DNA of 64,000 nucleotides from Rutstroemia sp. NJR-2017a BVV2 (GCA_002946415.1 NJPS01000048.1:992001-1056000), one strand, 5' to 3'; shown: positions 11,690 to 24,327, numbered from the stretch's first letter. The notes: a model not told the origin generated them from the letters alone. A program made the numbers and translations.

Positions 11690-12076
11690 AGTGAAAGATA
11701 TGAATGGTTGTGATATATGTTGTTCACTTCATGGGATCAAGGGAGATTCTTACTCTTATGCTCAATTTCTGGAAGCAATTTGCTGTCAGGTACAAAATAT
11801 TTAAAGTGGGTCGGACATCGAACGAGTCGGGTGAGGGTATCCCGTTGAGTGACAACAGAGCTAGTGCCTTTCTGGCAGCACCCTGGATGTCGATCATAAG
11901 GGAGAGCTGTGAAGCTTTTGGCGAAGATTCTTGTATGTATTTATTGCATATCGATAGCTATGCTCGTTCGAGGGTATGAGGTTACACTCAAAAGCTTCGC
12001 TAGCAGTCAGGATTGCGAATGATGCTAAACAAAATATGATACAGAATACAAAAGTCCTCTCCGAATATCCCATTTA
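11690..12076. other. ERG2 promoter and CUS2 3' flank
   Basis: Both neighbours are on the minus strand. I looked for a TCGTATA-type sterol-response site and did not see a perfect one. Nothing else is recognised. Confidence 0.45.
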
Positions 12077-13390
12077 TCAGTCTGACTCGGACTCGCCGCT
12101 CCCATCACTTGCCTTCTTTTTCGATTTCTTGAACTGCTCCTTGCCAGTTGCAATATAAGCTACCACCTCCTGGCCAGCGAACTTACGTCCATTCATCAAC
12201 CTCACGCATCCCTTTGCTGCTTCGGCATTTCCAAACCTTACGCTGGCCACGCCTTCTTCCTCCAGATCGAAGAGAACCACATTCGTAACCTCCCCTAGCT
12301 TACTGCACTCTTCCCGAATATCCTCCTTAATATCCAATATTGCAGCGGGATCCTCCTCCAATTCTTGTAGTGTAAACATATGCTTCAAAATGACTACCTT
12401 ATCCCACCTTGAACTGGTCTCTGCAATAGTCGACGGTTCGTCGTCACTCCAATCTGCTAGCCGAGCATCCAGTTTCTGTGTTTTCTTAATGATCTTCTGC
12501 TTGTCCTTCATACTGGTCTTTGGCTTCTCTTTCTCCGTCCCGTCGTTGTCTCTTTGTTGCACCTTCTTGTAGCTTGCATCCGCAGCCTGCACCCTCATTT
12601 TGATTGTTTCCTTGGAATTCACTGGTCCAAGCCGAAAGTCTGTATCGTCTAGAAGAGTAATTGCCATCTGCACTGACGGTGCTTTGAAGAACACAATGAG
12701 CGCATCCCCTTTGAATACACCTTTTTCGTCTGTGTAGAGCTTGATTCGTGGTTTTCCGCTATCGATCTCTTCCGCAATGACACCGCACTTTCTTGAAAAG
12801 ACCTCGTGTACTTCCTCGACCGTAACATCTGATGGAAGCCCGGTGACGTAGACTGCAGTATTTTGTCGTGGTGGTAGAGGCGCCTTAGCTTTCTTTGGAG
12901 CTTTCACCATTCGACCGCCTTCCTGGGCGCGAGTTAGCATCAACGGCTTTGCACCTACAAATAAGAAGTAATGTAGACACTCCATTACTTTCGCATGCCC
13001 TACACCGGGTCTGACTGGTAGCAACGCCTCGTGGTGATTGGCACCATCGCCTCGATTGTTGCGCCGTATTGTGATTGGAGCCTAGAGTTGACTTACATCT
13101 TCGCCATTGACATACTCCTTCTTCCTCTTCTTCTTCATTGCGTCTACTGGTTCATTCTCATCAACTCCGGATACTCTGTATGCTTTTTGTTGCTCCTCCA
13201 ACAATGCCTCGTCGAGGATAGGGACCCATCGTTTGAGCGCATCGTCGAATTCGAATTCTGTGCCATCGTCTTGCACTAAAATGAATTTTTGATCAAGCTT
13301 CGAAAACGATATACGATCGTCCGAATCAAACTCTTCCGGGTTCGTGGGAAAGGGCGCAGCTGCACCGTCGGTTGGTTGTTTTTGTTCCAT
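12077..13390 (-). CDS. CUS2: U2 snRNP-associated splicing factor, Tat-SF1/Cus2 family
   Basis: Helps fold U2 snRNA and associate SF3 proteins during early spliceosome assembly. Two exons, 13390-13097 and 12922-12077, give 379 aa. The acceptor is the CCCAG preceded by a GCTAAC branch site, which keeps frame; the closer TTTGTAG does not. Order: an acidic N-terminus with the FEFDDALKRWVPILDEALL stretch typical of the family, a basic KKKRKKE patch, RRM1 (AVYVTGLP onward, about 120-205), a charged linker, then a C-terminal U2AF-homology RRM with the R-x-F signature in NGRKFAG. It ends in a basic KKSKKKA run and acidic tail. It sits next to ERG2 in the same direction. Confidence 0.93.
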
Positions 13391-14970
13391 TGTTGATGGT
13401 TGTTCTGTTTACTTTCGTATAGTTAGAAGGAGGTGACAGTGGGGTCGAGGTTGGCGAGGCAGAAGGCTCGCGAGTCTATCCGCAACTTTTCAACCTCGAT
13501 CCATAGTGCTCTCCTGGCCGTGAAATACAATTCCAAGCACAAAATAAGTTTACTAGTCGCTGGCTACCAGTTATCAAATTCTTTTCGATAGTGGCTCATA
13601 GATAGAAGGGATAATATAGTCAAGTCTCAAAAATGTAGACTTCGATCTCGCGGGTCCCTGAAAACCTGCTAATGTTACGATTTGGTTACTTGTATACTTG
13701 GAAAAGCCAACTTGATATGTCGTCGAGTTCCCATTTCTAATCTTCGTTGCTGTCCAGTTCAGTTGTCATGCTATCCTTATAATGATTGGCTTGTCACACA
13801 ATTCAGTTCATTCAAAACACACTAGGTGTACTCTTCCTTTCAGCACTGCACACTATCCTCCTGGCGCAAGTCGTGTGATATTGACACATTGTATTGTTTC
13901 TGAACACAGTTTCCTCTCCAAACAATAGTCATCCCAAGTATCGTCGTACCTGCCACTGCCTTTCGGTCAAGTATCTGTAATATTAAGTCTCCTCCGCCAG
14001 CTGACTCTGTGCTTGGAGGTGTCTCGAGCACACGGGAAGTTGCTCCGCGATCTAGTTAAGATTGAACCGCAAGATCCCAAGAACCCCAGGGTATTCGACT
14101 TTTGTCTTTGCGTCTATTCCTAGGTAAAGTAGTCACTAAAGGTGGTTGTTGCTAAGGTGTCGTTCTCCGTTGAACTGTTTGACGTGTGGTTACCAAAACG
14201 CTCCTTGGAAACTGGCTTATGATGCCGTCAATGATATGTCCATCTTTGGGCTTTGAGCCCGTCCATAGATACTGCCGTACAAGACACAGCTCTTCGTCTG
14301 CTATGAGACGCGAAAGGCATAACATCAAGATTCCCAAGTCAGAATCGACCAACTTCGACCGAGAGACAATGATCATATGTTCTGAAGTTTTGATGACGCA
14401 AACCACGAGTTCATGTTCATAGGCGTCCTATGTGACGATGCACAACTCTCGCTGTGTTTTACCGTGAGTATTTGCCATCGATAAACATCTGGCACGACTT
14501 ATTTGAAAGGGAAATTGAGAAAGTTTAGTTGCTTCAAATATCTAGAACGCAATTACCAAAACAGAGAGATACGAATTCACCCAAACATCATTTCCTATGT
14601 AAGCTCAATTCCAGAACTAGACTACCATCAAACCCTAAGTAATATTCTACTCTCCAACCATGCTTGACTCAACATGGTCCACGCATGAATGTAGAAGGGG
14701 AATGAAGTTGAAAAACGCAGACAGACAAAAATGAATATAACCCCCGAGTATTATAGCTTATAGAGGAGGCTCTAGCCACGAGGAGACGTAAGAGATTCCA
14801 TTTCATCATACAAACATTACCCTTACGGCTCTCGCTGATGTGAACGGCTAGAGACACAAGTATGGGCTCGAGATGCAAATTGACCAATTTGTGACAGACA
14901 TTTCAATTGGGTCCATAGATACCTTGCGACCCCAATCGTTCATGAATGTCCGATAACACCAGATCTGTTT
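13391..14970. other. Gene-free 1.6 kb between CUS2 and the Arf gene
   Basis: This contains the CUS2 promoter and the 3' flank of the Arf gene, both on the minus strand. Open frames are all short (at most 84 codons) and show no protein-like features. No repeats or RNA genes were recognised. Confidence 0.5.
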
Positions 14971-15683
14971 TCATGCAAGGTTTTCGTCGAGCCATTTGAA
15001 TCCTTCAAAGATACCATCTCCCGATATCGCACAACAAGATTGGATGTACTAGATTATTTTTTAGCTTTGATTCAGCAGCAAGCAGTGGAGAGTACATACC
15101 CAGGTTCTTTGTCTCAAGCTGTGAAGACCCAACTTGTCTGTAATCTCTGCGGCGTTCATGGCATTCTGGTCTCAAATTAGTCTTCGCGTAGAGATAAAGA
15201 ACAAGTAACTTCAAAAAAACACTGACCGGCAAATCTTGTTTGTTGGCGAAGACCAAAAGGATAGCGTCTCTGAGCTCATCCTCATTCAGCATACGTTGCA
15301 GTTCCTCACGGGCCTCGAGAATACGATCACGATCGTTGCTGTCAACGACGAAAATGATTCCTTTGGAACCGGCGAAGTAATGTCTCCATAAAGGTCTGAT
15401 CTTGTCTTGTCCACCAACGTCCCATATGGTGAATTTAGTCTTTTTGTATGTGACTTCCTCGACATTGAAACCTGTAAACGGCGATATCAGTATTGAGACC
15501 CCGGGGATGATTTGACGATGGCAATAGAAACGTACCAATGGTTGGGATGGTTGTGACTTGTTCACCAAGCTTGACCTTATACAGAATTGTAGTCTTTCCA
15601 GCAGCGTCCAAGCCGACCATCAATACTCTGGCATCCTTTCCTGAGAAGAATTTCTCGAACAATGAAGTGATGGTATTACCCAT
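14971..15683 (-). CDS. ADP-ribosylation factor (Arf) family small GTPase, divergent paralogue
   Basis: Myristoylated GTPase that recruits coats and lipid enzymes to Golgi or endosomal membranes. Four exons: 15683-15536, 15471-15227, 15165-15100 and 15048-14971, giving 178 aa. Motifs: Gly2 for myristoylation, P-loop GLDAAGKT (24-31), switch II DVGGQ (67-71) and NKQD (126-129). Compared with canonical Arf1 it differs at several normally fixed sites: a longer [12 protein letters not shown]-terminus, KKTKFTIWD before switch II, and CCAISGDG where Arf1 has TCATSGDG around the last guanine-binding loop. It is therefore probably a second fungal Arf rather than Arf1 itself. Divergent from the p24 gene, another secretory-pathway component. 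Confidence 0.92.
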
Positions 15684-16576
15684 AGTTGCGGTATGAGGAT
15701 CGTGTGATCGAGTTGTGTTGATGCGGAAGCGGTCTTGCTTCGAAGATGGTTCTATCAGGAAGCACAAGTATTAGTGACTGCGCGACAGATGCGGTGGATT
15801 TGTTTATATGGGCAGATGAGGTAAAGGACAGTTCCAATGCGGGTGGACCCATAAGTCGGTGTAAGATAGATGGTGGACTAGGCTGCCAATATGCTGAATT
15901 GAATGAACAAAGTCGCTAGCTGGCTTTTTCTGTTCGCATCTCACATATCTTGCCGGCGATTTTCTATTCAAAGAGTCGTTGCGACGGCTCATGATGCGCC
16001 GTTGACGAAAGAACATGACCTGGCTTGCCACTGGAAGGGGGCTGGCCGGACCAAGCAGAGATAGATAGGAACGTGAATCAAGTAAACGATTAATAGATGA
16101 CTCACATAAGATGCCTTACTGGATGTCTGGTGGTGGGATTGAGACTGTCGACGAGATGAATGGGTTCGACAAAAAGATGAGTTGTCGAGAGATGAATTGT
16201 TTTCTTGATGGTGTCTGAGAGGACAGAGAAGGCGCTTCCAGCCTGTTCGTCGTTCGGAAAGTTCCATCACCAAATTACTCAGCTAGCAAGCCTAGCCTGT
16301 GAACCAATCAAAGCTTTCGGTTGCGATAAAGCCCCTACTCTTTTACTAGGTCATGTTCGGAAATCTGGCAATTCCTAGGGAAAGGAACATCTGGATTCTC
16401 GTTCTCATAGATTGGCATATCTGCAACTGCAATTACTTGCCGTCACCCACTTGATCAGCCATACTTCTGTCACTGGCCCACCGACTGACGAACGAATCGC
16501 GGCTCTATTTCATCCACGCGACTCTAAATGCAAAGAACACCTCTTTAAGCCAGCTCAACATATATCAGAACTCGAC
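15684..16576. other. Divergent promoter region Arf / p24
   Basis: An 893-bp stretch without a supported gene, lying between the divergent start codons of two secretory-pathway genes. No recognisable control element was found; short frames on both strands look non-coding. Confidence 0.5.
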
Positions 16577-17379
16577 ATGTTATTCCCAATTGCTTCCACA
16601 CTACTTGTAGCCAGCAGCTTTCTTGGAGCAGCTGTAGCTCACAACATTCAACTTGCTGCTCATGGCAAAGAATGTTTCCACGAACAATTGCACAAAGATG
16701 ACAAAATGACTGTTACTTTCCAAGTAGGAGACAGGGAGTTTGGAGGTGCTGGAAACCTGGATATCGACTTCTACGTATGTTGAGACGTTCTAAAGCCTGC
16801 TTGATGCGCAATGCGCCGGGAATATTGGGAAAGCAACGACTGACTTTGTTTGCAGATTCAAAATCCCGCCAACGGATATGAAGCCCACGAAAGAGCTGTA
16901 TCAAATGGAGATCATTCGTTTACAGCCCAACATGATGGAAAATATCTCTACTGTTTCAGCAACGAGCACTGGTCTGGGTCCACCAAGGATGTGTCTTTCA
17001 ATGTACATGGCATTGTCTATGTACCAGAAGCAGAAGCTCCATCAGACCCCTTAGAAGCCGAAGGTAAGAATAAAATAAACTATGGCTGTTTCTCAAGCTC
17101 ATACAACTCCACAGTGCGACAATTATCCGAGCTCCTCGCGCAAGTGAAGGACGAACAATCATATATCGTTCTGCGCGAAAGGACCCATCGAAATACAGCA
17201 GAGAGCACCAACGGCAGAGTCAAGTGGTGGAGCATTTTTCAGATGGGGGTACTGGTTGGCGAGGGTATTTTCCAAGTCTGGTGGTTGAAAAGATTCTTCG
17301 AGGTAGGGAGTGGCAGTGAGCGTCATGGTGTTTTGAGCCGGTAGCTGATTGAGTTGCACAGGTCAAGCGGGTTGTGTAA
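16577..17379 (+). CDS. p24 family cargo receptor (Emp24-like, COPII vesicles)
   Basis: Type I membrane protein of ER-Golgi vesicles that helps load cargo such as GPI-anchored proteins. Four exons: 16577-16774, 16856-17063, 17115-17302 and 17362-17379, giving 203 aa. Residues 1-21 are a signal peptide ending AVA. A GOLD domain follows with the two expected cysteines (KECF and LYCFSN), then a coiled-coil stretch (RQLSELLAQVKDEQ), a tryptophan-bordered transmembrane helix near the C-terminus and a cytosolic tail. The last exon is only six codons long. It creates the tail RFFEVKRVV, with the FF export motif and basic pair expected for p24 proteins, so reading through that intron would give a wrong end. 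Confidence 0.94.
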
Positions 17380-17546
17380 GTTATGAAGACGGTTATTCCT
17401 GGTTCGTAAGGTTGGCGCGTACTTCTTCGGCATTACGTCTAGTGAACCAGAATACATGCACATGCGAGTGAGTGGAGCAATCAACTCTCGAGTCTACACT
17501 GGGTATGAGATAATGACTAGTCGCGGTACTAAATTCCAATTCTGAA

Positions 17547-19855
17547 TCAAACTAGTTTAACAACCTCTTTTCTGTGTTGAACTTGATCAAAACTACATCC
17601 AGTCCATGGCCATACACTCAACATTGCTTGTCTGTAGATTTGTTGACCTCTTTGATCAAGCGCAAGTAGGTAGATCGTTTCTTTGAGAGGCTTTCGACCC
17701 TGAAGCTTTTCACAATTTCTCTGGATGACCAGACAATTATAACGCCCGGTCTTTAACGTGTTGTTGTGCGCGGAATTTCCTTCTTTGACAGCTGCGATCG
17801 AGTCGTCCTGCCCAGGAATGAAAAGCTCGCTTAGTGGTTCTGTACGAACGTCGAGGTCAACTACCCAACCTTCGACCTCTAGCTCATTTCCATGACAGGA
17901 GACGAAGCGCAACTCAAAATCAACAGTCGACGCGTTTGACCAGTGGGCATTAGCATCATCCTGCAGTTGGTCCCAGTAACGAACTTGCCCCTCCCAGCCT
18001 GTCCAGCACCAACTTGGAAATTCTGCTCGACGTTTAGCCGTGACGGAATTGACGTGCATCCAAGCCAGGGAAGCTGGATGGCTTCGAAGTGGAAGTCCGT
18101 GCACAAACCCTTCTGGAAACGGCTGTTTCTGCAATGTCTGGAGTACACCACGAAAAGCGTTCAAAGAGTCGCTCTCGTAGGTCATTCTACGCCCTGTGTA
18201 TTCGCTCAACAACATAGTGAAGTATTTAAAACGTTTCTGGACAACTTCAGGCTGAGTCGTCTGAAAAGAATTTGTGTCCTAGGATGAAAAGTTAGCGAGT
18301 GTCTATGACCGGTCTTCAAGGGTCGTTGTTACATAGTCAGGCAAACGGTTTGTATAGGGTAGTGATGTGTTGATCGGTGATCCGGGGGGGCCATCTTTGA
18401 TGAACGTCGTGGTGTCCATCCCTTCTTCCCACTGATCGGTGACACAGTCGAACAGTACTTGACTTTCATTAAAACGTAGCATGCGTCTTGAGAGCAATTC
18501 TTCTTGATACGTCCAAGCGCGACGCGACCATGTAACATCTTCCACTTCCAGATCGTGCTCCTGAGGAACAGTGAAAAGAACGTATCCATCTATGTTCTCC
18601 TTGAGTTGAGCCAGTCGTAGAGCAGATATGCCGGATAGGCCAGCATCTCCATTATCGCCTGTCTCTGCAACAAGGGTAACTGTCGCACAGTTATATATTG
18701 TTCCCATCATGTCGAGTTGTTTTCGTTTTTCTTCCATCTGCGGTTCTGTAGGATTTGGTGACTGATCAATACATAGAGCATCCACCTATTGCTTAAGTCA
18801 GCAAATAATTAACGGCATAAGAGTGAACGTACCCATAGGTAGCGTCTACCCAAAGCCTTCGTCACTTTAATAGCGTCTTCAATCGTCCTTGGGAGATTCT
18901 TGTTTTCCAGCGCGTTCGAAGGGGGACTAATGCCGCCCCATACATAGCTCAACGCGAAGTAATCACACTCTTGTGGATAGGAAACCACGGTTCGATCGAC
19001 AACGTCAATCATTCGAGTTGAAGTTAGATCTGAGGCATGCTGTCCACGGCAATAATCGCCGTGGTTTTGCAGACAGTTATCGAGGGCTTGCCCGAGTATA
19101 GACATATCAGGAGTATCCTCGATAAATTTGAAATTTGAGAGATTTCTATCAGATGGCATGAATCGTGTTTCTAACCCAATTCCAGGCCCATTTGTGCGCA
19201 TCTCAGGCCCACGTGGAAAGCGAGTCGGGGAGGGCTTGAGATTTCTGATCGTGTCACCAGCGCTCATATGAAGCCCCAAATGGATCGCGTGTCGACTTAT
19301 CATTTCTCCCGGGAAATGTGACCATTCACCTTTTCGCCGGTACGTGGAAAATGGCCCAAGGTATACGTCTTCCTCCTCCATGAATGGCTTGCCAATTGAT
19401 TTTGCGAAATCCGTCCCGTAGCACTGAAGCTCAAAACGCCTTGGTAGGATGCAATAGAGAAGCCGACATAGCTGGCAAGACGGAGTAAGTATGATGGAAG
19501 AGGGTGGGCCGAGGCAAAATCTTCTTTCGTGAAAGTTCATTCGGCTTATACGCTCGTCCAACTCCGTATCCAAAGCTAGCGGCTTCATAAGCATATCAAT
19601 AGCATTACAGTCGGAGCATCGAGCACACAAAGCGCTAGGTTCCTGTTGGAGGTCCCGAATTTGCTGAGCGTCTTGTGGTGAAAGCCCTGACGCTGGGCTG
19701 TCTTCGTTGACAACGGTACCGGGATTTTGCTGTGCTCTCAATATGACAGGACATGGCTCATACATAGGTTCAAAGGTACGACAATAGATGCACAACCTGC
19801 GTGGAGATTCAGAGTTGGACATTTCTCGGTTATAATTGACGAACGTGCTGGTCAT
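17547..19855 (-). CDS. HET-domain protein (heterokaryon incompatibility type)
   Basis: Fungal HET domains can trigger cell death when unlike individuals fuse, although most family members are uncharacterised. Three exons: 19855-18833, 18785-18333 and 18278-17547, giving 735 aa. HET core blocks are YFALSYVWGG (from residue 299), ALGRRYLWVDALCIDQ across the first splice site, and SRRAWTYQEELLSRR. The N-terminus has three cysteine groups (LCIYC, CARCSDC and CQLCRLLYC) resembling a metal-binding module. The second intron uses GTAACA rather than the nearby GTCATA because only the former keeps frame into exon 3. The C-terminal part (FPSWCWTGWEG onward) is typical of long HET proteins. No partner NLR or HET-s-like gene lies beside it. 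Confidence 0.92.
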
Positions 19856-21200
19856 CAAGGTACCCCTCTGCTCTCGTTCTCAGAATATGAACCATCAAAA
19901 TGTATCAAAGAATGCGGGGGTTTGGGAAAGACAGAAGGAGTGCTTTCATCGAGATAGCTATAGAAGAAAAGGCTGCTAATACACCTTGAAGTAGAAGTAA
20001 TAGAATCGCTGAAATGGGACGCTTGAATGGACATGATCGGGCTAATAATCGTGTCTGGAGAAGGAAGCAAGTAAATGCAGACACTGGAGCTTGATGCGTT
20101 CCACGAAGAAGCTGCAAGTCGCGATGTCTTACAGGATGGATTCACAACTTCAGCAGCCTATCGGCACATCAGCCCTACTACCCTAGCCGAAGATCGTGGT
20201 ACTGACAGAGATAGACGTGCTGGAGCAGGTATGAAAAGACGGGCTTTTATACGAACGTATCAAAAGTAAATACTCCCCCGAGGATAAAGGTTATTCGGTC
20301 GAAGAATACCTGCTGTCGCCGTGGTCAGCTTACTTCCAGCGAATCCAGAATTGACGCAACAACTAAGAAGAGTCTCATCTTATCAGCACGACGAACGTCA
20401 CACAACGGCTACCGACAGCCGTTGGAGTCTACGCGAGAATATTTGCAAAATTGCTAGAAGATTCAATCGAGCACATTTTCCTCAGTTCAGACAATCCGGA
20501 CGATTACTATGGCATCCGGCGAAACTATCGCGCCAAGCTCCAAAGGATTCTATACAAACCACGGTGTATTCTTTTGCTGTGGATGGTAGTTCCGAGCATA
20601 GGATCCGAACACGATTTGGGGTAAGCAGCCGTGGCACCATGCCCACGTTTGCGCCACCATCGTACTCGTATCTTCGTAAGTGCAAGCGAGCTGGTTAAAT
20701 CACACGTCTGGGTCATCTCAACCTATCATGGCTGCAGATGATAAAGCAACAAGCCGAGAAAACGCTGTTGATCTTCGGATCAGCCTCCAGCCGAACCAAT
20801 ATGCGTTGCAAATTTCCTGGTAATGGTTGGAGGCCAATTTAAACGAACGAGCCTAGGTCATATGGAGAAGATTTCCTCCTTTGCGGAAAAGGCCAGGCGT
20901 TGAGAGAAGGGAGGGCCCCGTCTACAGTGGACCAACCCAGTTCAATTAAACTTCTTCTACTTTTATTCCTACAGTATCCTCCTCTTCTAACGTTGTTTCC
21001 ATCGTTGTCCATCGAAATACTTCTTTTCGCACACTCCTTTACGCATTTTTGTGAGGCCGGAGAATGTTTATGGGGAAGCCAGTCGCAAATTCCTACAATA
21101 TCAAAGCATAACTCTGCATTCTCCACAGCCCCAAAGAATAAAGTTCCTAGGCCGTCTTTTCCTGGGACACATCCGCCTCGGAAGGCCCACGTCTCCAATC
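19856..21200. other. Divergent promoter region HET / MFS
   Basis: A 1.3-kb stretch with no supported gene. Frames up to 125 codons show no protein character. A CT-rich tract around 20940-21010 lies near where MFS transcripts may begin. Confidence 0.5.
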
Positions 21201-23488
21201 ATGTCGGATCTCTCAGACAGACATGCGGAACAAGCCGAGAAACCCACAACAGCTGGGACAGCGCTTACGCCAAACCTTTCCTTGGAACAGACAGACGAGA
21301 AGCATAATCCAACGACACTGAAACATGTTCCTGAGAGCCATGCTGCTGTGGGTGAAAGTGGGTTGCCGGAAAAGGCTGAGACTGAGATTGCGGCTGTCAA
21401 AGAACCTGCGACACATCAACATGACAGTGAGAAGTTACCAAATTTGGGGGAGGAAAATACCTCAGCTGCGACCAGTGCAGCGATAGTGGAGAAATCGAGT
21501 GTGGTGGAGGGAAATGAAGAACTCAGTAATGAGGAGGAAGACCAAGATAATGTAACCTATCCTGGTGGTCTACAGCTTGGACTGTTAACCTTTGGCCTTT
21601 GTATGGCTACCTTTACGGTGGCTTTGGACAATACTAGTAAGTTTTGGGTATTTCCATGGTGTTTCCTCCTCCCAACACCTGAATTACCTTAGGATTGGGA
21701 TTTTCATTTGTGCGTTTGAAACGATTCTACTGTGAAGCAACGCATCGTCGGCGCGGGAAAAGAGATCGGATTGAGTTGGTGAGCTGCGAATGCCACTGTC
21801 TTGTTGTGCTGAAATTGACACAACTAAATTCATGACTGCCACTAACAATGGGAGCATGTGCACATTCACACACGATACTGATTGATGCTTTCTAGTCATT
21901 GCGACAGCCATTCCCAAAATTACAACTGTCTTCAACTCCCTGGACGATGTCGGATGGTATGGATCGTCCTACCTTCTCACCACGACTGCCCTTCAGCCAT
22001 CTTTTGGACGAATTTATACATACTTTGATGTGAAGTGGACATATCTTCTTGCTCTTGTGATTTTTGAACTCGGGTCTATCATCTGCGCGGCTGCGAAGAA
22101 CTCAGTTATGCTTATAGGTTAGTTGGAGACATCATATTTGCTTTGTTGTTCTACATGTTGGATTGTGGCCTAACTTATCATTAGTGGGTAGGGCTGTTGC
22201 TGGTGCCGGGGCGTCAGCTCTGTTTTCCGGCGGTATGACAATCGTAAGTTACACAATCTCAAGATCCTCCACTTTTTCTCGGTGTCTTTATTACCATTTT
22301 CTCTTATGACTAACCCAATATTAGGTCGGTTTCTCCGTGCCACTCATAAAACGGCCGCTATACATCGCAACATTATCTTCCATGTTCGGAATCTCGAGTG
22401 TGGTTGGTCCACTACTTGGTGGTGCTCTAACAGACAAAGCTTCATGGAGATGGTGTTTTTGGATCAACCTACCATTCGGAGCAGTAGCCATTGGAGCAGT
22501 CGCAGCATTCTTTAAGCCACCTCCACGCAAGCTATCCGGCATGACCGTCAAGCAGCGGATTCTCGAGATTGATCTTCTGGGCGCCCTCTTCCTCATGGGC
22601 GCCATCATCTCTCTTCTCCTTGCCCTCCAATGGGGCGGTTCGACCTACCCTTGGCACTCTTCCAAAGTCTGGGGCTGTCTTCTGGGCTTCGGTCTGCTCA
22701 TAATCATCTTCATCATCCAGCAATTCCGCCGTGGCGACCGCGCCACAATCCCGCCTCGAATCTTCAGGCAACGCACAGTCCTCTCATGCTGTCTCTTCTC
22801 CTGCTTCCTCTCCATGGGCATGTACACACACATCTACTACCTCCCCTTCTACTTCCAAGCCGTCAAAGGTACCACCGCCGAAGGCTCCGGCATCCGCACC
22901 ATCCCATATCTTGGCTCTGTCATCGTTTCCTCCATTCTTGCTGGCGCCGGCATAACCATTCTCGGCTTCTACAAACCCTTCATGATCACTGCTGGTGCCA
23001 TCTTCACCGTCGGCGCAGGCCTAATCTATACCTTGCAAGTCACATCGAACGTCGGCCGCTGGGTTGGTTATCAACTCATTTGCGGTTTTGGTGCGGGTAT
23101 TGGCGTGCAGATACCCTTCATCGCTGTCCAAGTCGTTCTCAACGCAAAGGATATGCCAACAGGCAACGCTATTGCTATATTCTTCAATTCCCTCGGTGGT
23201 GCAATCAGTATTTCGATCGCGCAAAACGTGTTCAGCAATGGCTTAGTCAAATACATTCCGCAATATGCACCGGATGTTAACCCGGGGATCGTATATGCGG
23301 CCGGGGCGACTCATTTGAGGGAGGTTATTCCCAAGGAAAGTCTGGCAGCGGTGCTGAAGGCATATTGTTTGGCGCTCGATCAGAGTTTTGTGCTGGCGAT
23401 AGCGGTGGGAGGCATTGCGACCGGGTGTGCATGCTTTGTAGAGTGGAAGAGTGTCAAGGGGAAGAAGATTGTGGCGACGGCTGCGTAA
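21201..23488 (+). CDS. MFS drug/toxin efflux transporter, DHA (14-TM) type
   Basis: Plasma-membrane proton antiporter of the DHA family, related to fungal efflux pumps for drugs or secondary metabolites. Four exons: 21201-21636, 21896-22117, 22185-22243 and 22325-23488, giving 626 aa. Residues 1-127 form a hydrophilic, Glu-rich tail. The transmembrane core starts at [24 protein letters not shown]. Visible family motifs are [13 protein letters not shown] in helix 1, [20 protein letters not shown] (motif A region), [11 protein letters not shown], and [31 protein letters not shown] (motif C region). The first intron is 259 bases, far longer than others here. No metabolite gene cluster is visible around it, so the substrate is unknown. 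Confidence 0.94.
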
Positions 23489-24327
23489 GAGTAAAGAAGA
23501 GCAGCTAGGACAATGTGAGGGTTTGAGGACTTCTTGTGCTTATTAGGGTTATTGCGGAGCACATGCAAATATGCACGGCATATGGCATGTGTTTATGCAT
23601 TCGCTGTGGAAAAGATCCCCATTTCTTTGATTTTATGGGTCGGACAAAAAAACTAGGACGTCATAGAAGAGGCCGATTCAAGAAATTAATCTCGCATTAC
23701 ACAGTTGGATAGCAAGTGAAAGGCATGGATGGCATGGCGTTGTGCACGCTGCGCCAATGTGCATAGCCAGTATATATGGTCATAACAGTGAGTAGAAGGA
23801 AAAGTGAGAGAATGAATTGGCAGCAAGCTGCCAATAATATTAATACTTGATTCATACTTATAAAAACAAATATTTTGCAATAACGCATTGAACTCGAAAT
23901 TATTTCGTGATAAATGTCTCAAGCAATACTGCTCTTGACAGCGCAAGTTGTGGATACGCGAGTAGAAAGAGAGAATACGCCGTATTCGAATACGCGTATA
24001 CATAAACGCCGTATTCGAATTTCCTAATGCAAACAGCCCTATCTATATTACTTTTTTGTACCAGAAATTTAATCTCCGTCGGCCGCAGTTCCATTCATGA
24101 CGATATTGGTCTCCATGCGCACACAGGTAGTACTGTTATCTTTGCTAGGGTGCAGAGTTCTATTTGCTAACCATCACGGCATCGCCTTCCGATAGCTAGT
24201 ATATATCCAATGACTTCCCAGACAAGATAATGACTCTGTACTCTCTTTACAACGTGAAATTTTCTATCGTTCTTTTTTCCCTTGCTTATTCATTCGTTTG
24301 TGTGAACATATATTCAGTTTCGTCGTT
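23489..24327. other. Intergenic region MFS / tannase
   Basis: This contains the 3' end of the MFS gene and the tannase promoter. It holds a cluster of short inverted and direct repeats at 23973-24020 and a short leader-like frame from 24230 (listed separately). AT-rich around 23840-23880. Confidence 0.5.
23973..24020. repeat. Nested palindrome and 15-bp direct repeat
   Basis: ACGCCGTATTCGAAT occurs twice, at 23977-23991 and 24006-24020. Between them CGTATTCGAATACG (23981-23994) is a perfect 14-bp palindrome, and GAATACG at 23973-23979 pairs with CGTATTC at 23981-23987. The structure lies about 310 bases before the tannase start codon. It could be a factor-binding array or a hairpin; function is unknown. 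Confidence 0.85.

Noticed and set aside
17303..17344. Longer p24 tail by reading through the last intron
   Set aside because: It ends at TAG after an unrelated tail; splicing gives the classic FFEVKRVV cytosolic tail.
18303..18345. GTCATA donor for the second HET intron
   Set aside because: Splicing there puts exon 3 out of frame; the GTAACA donor at 18332 keeps frame.
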